From assembly GCF_964275005.1 (NCBI RefSeq), contig NC_092697.1:13003327-13067326 (forward strand): DNA of 64,000 nucleotides. Direction: 5' to 3'. Positions 58,497-64,000 of this stretch are shown here, piece after piece. The DNA is from Diadema setosum (taxonomy: Eukaryota; Echinodermata; Echinoidea; Diadematoida; Diadematidae). The notes under the pieces are model-generated. The model made no database searches. It was not told the DNA's origin and was given only the letters and a program-made list of their open reading frames with translations. Positions within the stretch are counted from its first letter, which is position 1. Each line of letters starts with the position of its first letter. The position numbers were made by a program, and so were the translations under genes.

Positions 58497-59361
58497 CCCC
58501 TAGACGATTATACTATATTACAGCCACACTCTAGGACATCTACCACACCCAGCTTACTACCCTCAAGGATGATTACCCCCAGCTACCTCCCTCCAATCAA
58601 GTACCCCAGCGAATTACCTACGGATGACTACCCCCAATTTGCTCTATTGAAAGATAACTAGTATTAACCCCAATCGAAATATCTAGTAATCGCTTACACT
58701 TCGAGTGACAAAGTCCGGCTAGGATGGTAAAAAGAGGGGAGGGGCTGAATGTGATTATTCACCAAGCTTTTTCTTTGAGCTTTTTTAGGAGTGTTTTAAG
58801 TTCTGTCATTGGCAGAGAGAAAGGTAGTTCAAAAACTCTCCAACTTCATGAAAGCCTGCTACATAAGCAGGTAAATTGCCTGTTCAGGATTTAGGGAATC
58901 TCAGAGGCAGGACAGGTCTCTAGAAAAAAAAAATCGCAAAAGAGGGTTTCAGAACTTTTGCCACCATAATAGGGATGCTTTTGATTTAAGTAATGATCAT
59001 AATTGTATACTGCAGATATTACTGAGTGCGTGTATGTGTGTGTATGCGTGGAGGAGGGAGGGTGGATTCCCTGGTGGATTTGACTGGTGCTGTACGGTAC
59101 ATGCATGGGCGTCAATCCATTTTCAAAATTTCCGACTTTGAGACGCTGATGGCAATAAAGTCCGCAGAGGCCCGCGTGGGTGTGCATTGTGTGTGTGTGT
59201 GTGTGCGTGCGTGGTCTGTAAAATTAACGACCTTAATCTGGAAGGTCTCCCTATTCAATGTTATGAAAGTGAAACGTTTTTAAATTTGGGGATTATTGTG
59301 TATCTTGATGGATATCATCATGTATATCAATATGGGGAGCGAGCAAAACATAAAATGAAAT
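58497..59361. other. Nothing recognised; (GT)n tracts
   Basis: Short GT-rich tracts at about 59027-59045 and 59188-59212. No exon could be supported. Confidence 0.4.
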
Positions 59362-59363
59362 AA

Positions 59364-59632
59364 GGTTTGTTATTCCGAAGGTTCGTTAATCCGAAAATGA
59401 GATAAGACCCTATTTCATTTTCGGATCAGCGGACCTTCGGAATAACGAACCCTATTTGATTTTCGGATAAACGAGCCTTTGGAATAGCGAACCTTCGGAA
59501 TAACGCCATAAAAATGTTTGGATTAAGGAACCCTTTTTCATTTTCGGATCAACGAACCTCTAGAGATAGGGAATTTGTGTGTTTCGGATGAATGAACCTT
59601 CCGAATAACGAACCTTCGGAATAATGAACATC
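59364..59632. repeat. TTCGGAATAACGAACC degenerate repeat
   Basis: Alternating direct and inverted copies of CCTTCGGAATAACGAACC and 'cattttcggat.a.cgaacc', about eight in 270 bp. Non-coding, with clear hairpin potential. Confidence 0.8.
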
Positions 59633-61199
59633 ACTCACTCATACACAGAATGCATAATAACGCGGTGAAGTAGTCACGCTCTCACGTCCAACTGGACCCC
59701 ATGGAATGCCAGTCAGTGTAGCTGAATATGGGCCATCCAGCCATCTTCTCAGATGGAGAATGAAATAAACACTTGATTAATGTTCAGCATAAGTGTTCAG
59801 TAACTTATCAAAATGATATATCTATGTATGTACTAGGTGTTTCAAAAAACATTTCCCACTTTTGATTCTTAATAATTCATAAACTATATATCAGATAACA
59901 CTGTCATTGATATGAGTGATAGCTGAATACTGTACAATTTGGTTGAAGGTGGTTTAAATATGAAAGCATAAATCAGTTTCATGAAATCCATGATTAATTT
60001 CACAGTTAGGTTCCAGATTTTTCTCTATTTTCAACCCTCTGTACAAAATTTCACTTTGCACAGGGGTTAATGGGTGTGTATGGGAGTGTGTGGTTAACAC
60101 CTGACAATGGTCCTGAACAATGGCCAGGGTTTGAATGCTTCATTATTTATTCATGAGAAATTCCACTGTCACAACTAGTCTTTATTCAGGCTCTGGCAGT
60201 ATCTGTGTAAAGTCAAACACCTGCCGATACTGTCTTTGAGTCACGACAGTCCTCTCCCTACTCCTGAAAAACGAAACTACAATGAATACCTTCTGTTCTA
60301 TTGTAAACATGGTGACATGAAGAAAAGAAAATCAATTAGAGTATACACTCTTGTGTATATGGAGCCTTAAATAAATCTACTGTGAAACAAATCGCCCCAA
60401 TGATAAATGCTGCTGTACTCTTTACCAAAAATGATCTCTTTTTATCGAAAAAGCGAAAATTTGTCAGACTATTTAATTAGTATACATAGACAGTTGTATA
60501 AAAATGAGGAACTTTAGATCATTAAATGCTTAATTGTATCCTAAATTTAGTGATATGTGAAGCAAAATTTGAAAATGATTGCCAGCTGGAAAAATGTGGT
60601 GTTTAACATGTGCTTACTTTTTCCATGTGCATGCATTTTACCCTTTACCGAGCATGAATTCAGACTAGCAGTGCCCAGGGCAACCAACATGAATTACTAG
60701 CCGGGTTCACACGTACATCAGTTAGCGGGATACAAATCTCGAGATTTGCATCGCGATCGTCATCCCGAGTTTTTTGCACGTGTGGACAGAAAAAACCCCG
60801 AAAATTAGCGGGATAAGCATCGCGATGCTAATCCCAAGAAATCTTGCGCTGGTTCATCAATTAGCGGGATAATTGGCCCCGCGCTGGTACGTGTGAACGG
60901 TCGGGATTAGAATCTCGAGTTTTTACATCCCATCATGCAATGCGCACATCACAACAGCGAGGCCTCTGCGAGGAGGTCCTTCACCTCTTTGGACAATGAC
61001 AATGGTTTTTGACAATGACAATGGTTTTTTTATTTTCTCATGTCACCCAACGTCAGGGTATTGAAGAAAATCAAAAATAAACACCGTAACAGATAAAATC
61101 AGTTAATTAATACATTAATACATTGTAAATTACATATATATACAGAAAATTGCATATTTACAAAATATACAAAATATACAGAATGGTGCAGGACCCAGA

Positions 61200-61260
61200 A
61201 GAGAGAAAGAGAGTGAGAGAGAGAGAGAGAGAGAGAGAAGGAAAGAGAGAAGGAAGACAA
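61200..61260. repeat. (GA)n purine tract
   Basis: A GAGAGA-rich tract inside the 3' region of the LINE fragment. Confidence 0.85.
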
Positions 61261-61387
61261 ACAAAACAGTTAAAAAAAAAGCAGGGCAACAATAACGCAT
61301 ATAAAAGCAATTTCAATAATATAAAACTAAACATTGTAAAAAGCTATATTTACATGAAAAAAATACAAATAATGATATTGATAATTA

Positions 61388-62707
61388 TTATTTCTTATGG
61401 AGCTTCATTATTTCCTTACAAAATTTAGCTAAATTTATCAACTCACTACGATTTTGGGAATTAAATAACTGAGACATCTTTAAAGTGTTTGGTCTTATTC
61501 TATAATAGGATTTAATGAATTTATTCCTGGCATTATTCAATGTATGACACTCAAATAAATAGTGAAATTCATCCCCTAATCTATTAGAATTACATAAATT
61601 ACACAATCGATCACAATGTTCAATACCAGCATACCTACCCGTTACAATTGGTAATCTGTGGTTGGCGCAGCGAAATTTGGAAAGAAGTTGTCTGAAAATG
61701 TAAGGGATTTTTAACAAATATGGATCTAAACATAAATTCGTTTTATAGATTCTGTAATTCGTACAACATGAACTGTTACTTATCTTAGACTGCCAATTCT
61801 GTACAAATTCGTCTCTTAATCTAAGTTTTATCGAACACCTAAACCACGAAGAACTTACGTTTTCCAAGTTATTCCTAACAAAAGACATTCCTAACTCATT
61901 TAGTGTATCATAAACTTTCAACAACCATGGTGATGAATATATCTTATAATTATGCAAAAGTGATATGATATTACATACAATAGATGAATATTTTCTTTCT
62001 TTTCCTGTAATAATCTTTAACCAAAAATTAAGCATTCTTTCTTTAACAGTACAGGCTATTTCAAGCCTTCCTAGTTCTCCCAGAGCCATGCTATTCATAG
62101 TATTTTTTGTTAGTCTCAGTAAATGTTTGCAGTATTGATAATGTAGACTCTCTGTGAGTGCTAAATTCTCATATCCCCAAACTTCACTACCATAAATAAG
62201 AATGGGTACAACAAGCCGGTCAAACAATTCTAATTGGATATCTATTGGAAGCCGCATCTTTCGAGACTTAACCATTAGACTATACATTGCTCGTTTCGCT
62301 TTATCAACTTGTTTAGTTTGGGCCTTTTTAAAATCATTTTTATAATTAAACACCACTCCAAGGTAAGTATACTCATCTACAACCTCTAAAACATTCTCAT
62401 TAAACATAAAGGGCTTGAATTTTCTAACTTTTCCTCTTGAGAAAATCATTACTTTTGTTTTACTGACATTAACTTGTAGTAACCATAATTTGCAGTAATC
62501 ACTTACAGCATTGAGTGCAGATTGCAATTCGTTCTCACTAGTAGCTAGGATTAAAGTATCATCAGCATACATCAATGAGAAGAGTCTTAAAAATACATCT
62601 ATTCCTTTATCATGTAATACGGTCAACAAATCATTAGGCAAAAAATCAACACCATTATATGCGGAACTTACATAATCTTGAAAATCATTTATATACAATG
62701 CAAATAG
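61388..62707 (-). pseudogene. 5'-truncated LINE, C-terminal RT half
   Basis: The open - strand frame starts in the RT palm: LFALYINDF, then the catalytic box LMYADDTLILA. Next come KTKVMIFSRGKVRK, YTYLGVVF and the thumb. It ends with a Cys-rich tail (CDRLCNLCNSNRLGDEFHYL, then FEC) before a stop at 61388. About 440 codons are uninterrupted, so the insertion is young. Endonuclease and the N-terminal RT are absent (5' truncation). The formal ORF runs upstream to a Met at 62917, but that part is derived from other sequence: the residues before LFALY come from the 41-bp patch at 62708-62748 and the host transposon. The parent is a non-LTR element of the Jockey/CR1/RTE assemblage. Confidence 0.8.
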
Positions 62708-62748
62708 CTCTTTTCCGACCGACAGAGAAAAAATGGAGTTCCTAGAGC
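62708..62748 (-). repeat. 41-bp inverted copy of receptor exon 3 sequence
   Basis: Reverse-complemented, this is identical over 41 bases to 63512-63552 inside receptor exon 3 (from GCTCTAGGAACTCC to GGTCGGAAAAGAG). It lies exactly at the 5' truncation point of the LINE. Both copies are read in the same frame, so the spurious LINE ORF and the receptor share SRNSIFSLSVGKE. Confidence 0.9.
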
Positions 62749-63431
62749 AATAACAACAGCGCGCGAACCACACCAATGACGCGTAAAAGACAATGGACAA
62801 AGGTAAGTGCGCGCAGGCAGCGATAGAGAAGGGCACTGTGTGACCCAGTTTGCAGGCTTTGCTGTTATCTCTATCGGCAATTAGCGGGATAATTCGGTAC
62901 GTGTGGACGCTCGCCAAATTAGCGGGATACCGATCGCGATCGCTATCCCGCTAATTTGGTACGTGTGGACGCTCGCAAAAAAACTCGGGATGAGCATCGC
63001 GATCGTCATCCCGCTAATTTGTACGTGTGAACCCGGCTACTGATTAAGCATACATGTGCCAGGGAGCGCGAGACTGACGCCCAGTCAACAGGTGGTTCAG
63101 GCATGTCCATTGTTCAGGGCCATTGTCAGCACACACTCACACACACATCATTGGTTTCTGTGTAAAGTTTATTTTAGTACAGAGGGTTAAAATTTGACCA
63201 AAATCTGAAACCTTACTTCAAAATCAATCTTAGATTTAATAAAACTGATTTATGCTTTCACATTCAAATTACCTCCAACAAAATTGTACACTATTCAGCT
63301 ATTACTCATATCAATGACAGTTTTATCGGATGAACAGTTTCAGAATTACTAATGATCAAAAGTGGAAAATGTTTTTTGAAACACCTAGTATAATCATAAC
63401 TATTTATCATTCTATTTTCTTCTTTTTTCAG

Positions 63432-63586
63432 TCGAAGTTCATATAGAGCTAAATCTCGGAAGCCATGTCTCAACTTCAATGCCAGTAGTGGAGAGTATCA
63501 TTTTCATTCCAGCTCTAGGAACTCCATTTTTTCTCTGTCGGTCGGAAAAGAGTCATTTTGCACTTCATTTGATCTAACTACAAAGA
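63432..63586 (+). CDS. Class I cytokine receptor-like gene, D1 second half-exon
   Basis: A strong acceptor (ttcttcttttttcag) ends at 63431 and GTAAGT follows 63586. The exon is 155 nt, phase 2 to phase 1, 51 codons plus one base each side. The first base completes TGT (Cys3), followed by RSSYRAKSRKP and Cys4: 11 residues between, within the 10-15 expected for class I receptors. The spacing from the C-x-W Trp to Cys3 is 25 residues, about the family norm. NAS is a potential glycosylation site. The end (FSLSVGKE...SFDLTTK) should be the F and G strands of the first fibronectin-III domain. The phase 1 end predicts that the next exon starts the second domain (WSXWS module), beyond this window or just unseen. 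Part of this exon is duplicated, inverted, in the preceding intron. Confidence 0.8.
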
Positions 63587-64000
63587 GTAAGTCACCTTTA
63601 GCATTTGCTTTTCGTTATGCTTTTTGTTTCTGTTTGCTGGTAATAATTCAGACAGAGGTGTTTGATGTCACATCATTAATCTTTTAAAGGACATTAGTCA
63701 GCGCAATTGGCACATTACTGATACGACATTGCTCTGACCACATCTTGAAACCATAAAGTAAGATATCCATTCTCAGACATATTATAATGGGACTATTTTA
63801 CAGGTAAGCCTAGTGATGGTACAGGATTTGTATTTATGTTTGTTAGTATGAAGCAGACGGTTTTAAGGAAATGAAATGCTGATTTACCTTTTAAAGGAAA
63901 TTTTGAGAATTTCTTAATGAATCCCTCAGATTTTTTTACAGCTTCTATTTATTCATTTTTATTTATTTGCTATCTAAGTGATCACTCGAGGCCCATAATC
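63587..64000. other. Start of the next receptor intron, nothing recognised
   Basis: AT-rich sequence after the exon donor. A 'ttttacag' at 63797-63804 is followed by an open stretch of about 20 codons, but no receptor-like sequence or good donor follows. Confidence 0.4.

Larger units (their letters stand above)
60700..63037. mobile_element. TIR element (GCCGGGTTCACACGTAC) nested in the previous one
   Basis: The ends GCCGGGTTCACACGTACA and TGTACGTGTGAACCCGGC are inverted and flanked by TA. Sub-terminal blocks repeat TTAGCGGGAT and GCATCGCGATCGTCATCCCG in both orientations. A LINE fragment (about 61000-62748) is inserted inside. No transposase frame. Confidence 0.8.
59833..63388. mobile_element. 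3.6-kb element with about 290-bp TIRs (CTAGGTGTTTCAAAAAAC)
   Basis: The left end CTAGGTGTTTCAAAAAACAT and the right end ATGTTTTTTGAAACACCTAG are inverted and flanked by TA. Similarity continues for about 290 bp on each side ('ttgatatgagt.atagctgaat.gt.caattt', 'tgacaatgg.cctgaacaatgg'). The left arm is 59833-60128 and the right arm 63098-63388. TA target and long TIRs fit a Tc1/mariner-type non-autonomous element. It was later split by the element at 60700-63037. Confidence 0.8.

Noticed and set aside
58128..58661. Several long frames on both strands (Lys- or Phe/Pro-rich)
   Set aside because: They come from polypyrimidine and C-run low complexity inside a hAT-like element.
61388..62917. 509-codon open frame as a complete gene
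   Set aside because: Only the part from about 62707 downward is LINE reverse transcriptase. The upstream part is host-transposon sequence plus the 41-bp exon patch, so the start is spurious.
63805..63870. Possible fourth receptor exon after 'ttttacag'
   Set aside because: The phase would fit, but the frame stops after about 20 codons with no usable donor and no receptor-like residues.

Overview
This is AT-rich metazoan DNA. It has introns, no dense ORFs, many microsatellites and heavily nested transposable elements. The repeat vocabulary (frequent TAGGCCTA words, GCCTCCGCC / CCCCCGCC cassettes, TTCGGAATAACGAACC repeats, SCAN-type gag LTR elements) suggests a non-vertebrate deuterostome. An echinoderm, possibly a sea urchin, is my best guess, but this is inference from repeat style and not from a diagnostic gene.

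I can support one host gene, on the + strand in the right half: a class I cytokine receptor (gp130/Domeless-like). A signal-peptide exon (40935-41013 coding), an exon with C-x9-C-x-W (54599-54749) and an exon with the second Cys pair (63432-63586) join in phases 1, 2 and 1. This is the usual exon phasing of a cytokine-receptor fibronectin-III module. The remaining receptor exons should lie beyond the right edge. A further short exon candidate (37821-37896) may be a 5' exon or a relic of a neighbouring duplicate.

Layout. 1-17999: intergenic or intronic DNA with cassette repeats (1.13-2.14 kb, 3.34-4.39 kb), a 0.9-kb TIR element sitting between TA microsatellites, a Penelope-like terminal fragment, and a TTAA foldback. 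18000-24003: a recent LTR retrotransposon on the - strand with a 978-codon gag-protease-integrase ORF but no reverse transcriptase. An older relic of the same family follows at 24.2-25.2 kb. 25.9-36.4 kb: MITEs, a long hairpin and exon-like duplicated blocks. 38.3-39.6 kb: a 161-bp tandem-repeat cassette.

Both receptor introns are made largely of nested transposons. Intron 1 (41014-54598) holds an 8.5-kb foldback with 53-bp minisatellite arms (46028-54502). Inside that lies a second foldback with 29-bp arrays (46702-52750), itself carrying a TTAA MITE and a hAT-like insertion. Intron 2 (54750-63431) holds an inverted copy of the 29-bp-array element (54913-58496), split by a hAT-like element with an 8-bp target duplication. 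It also holds a three-layer nest at 59833-63388: a long-TIR element, a second TIR element inside it, and a 5'-truncated LINE inside that. The LINE junction carries a perfect 41-bp inverted copy of part of receptor exon 3.

All boundaries were read by eye. Splice sites and gene models need transcript support.
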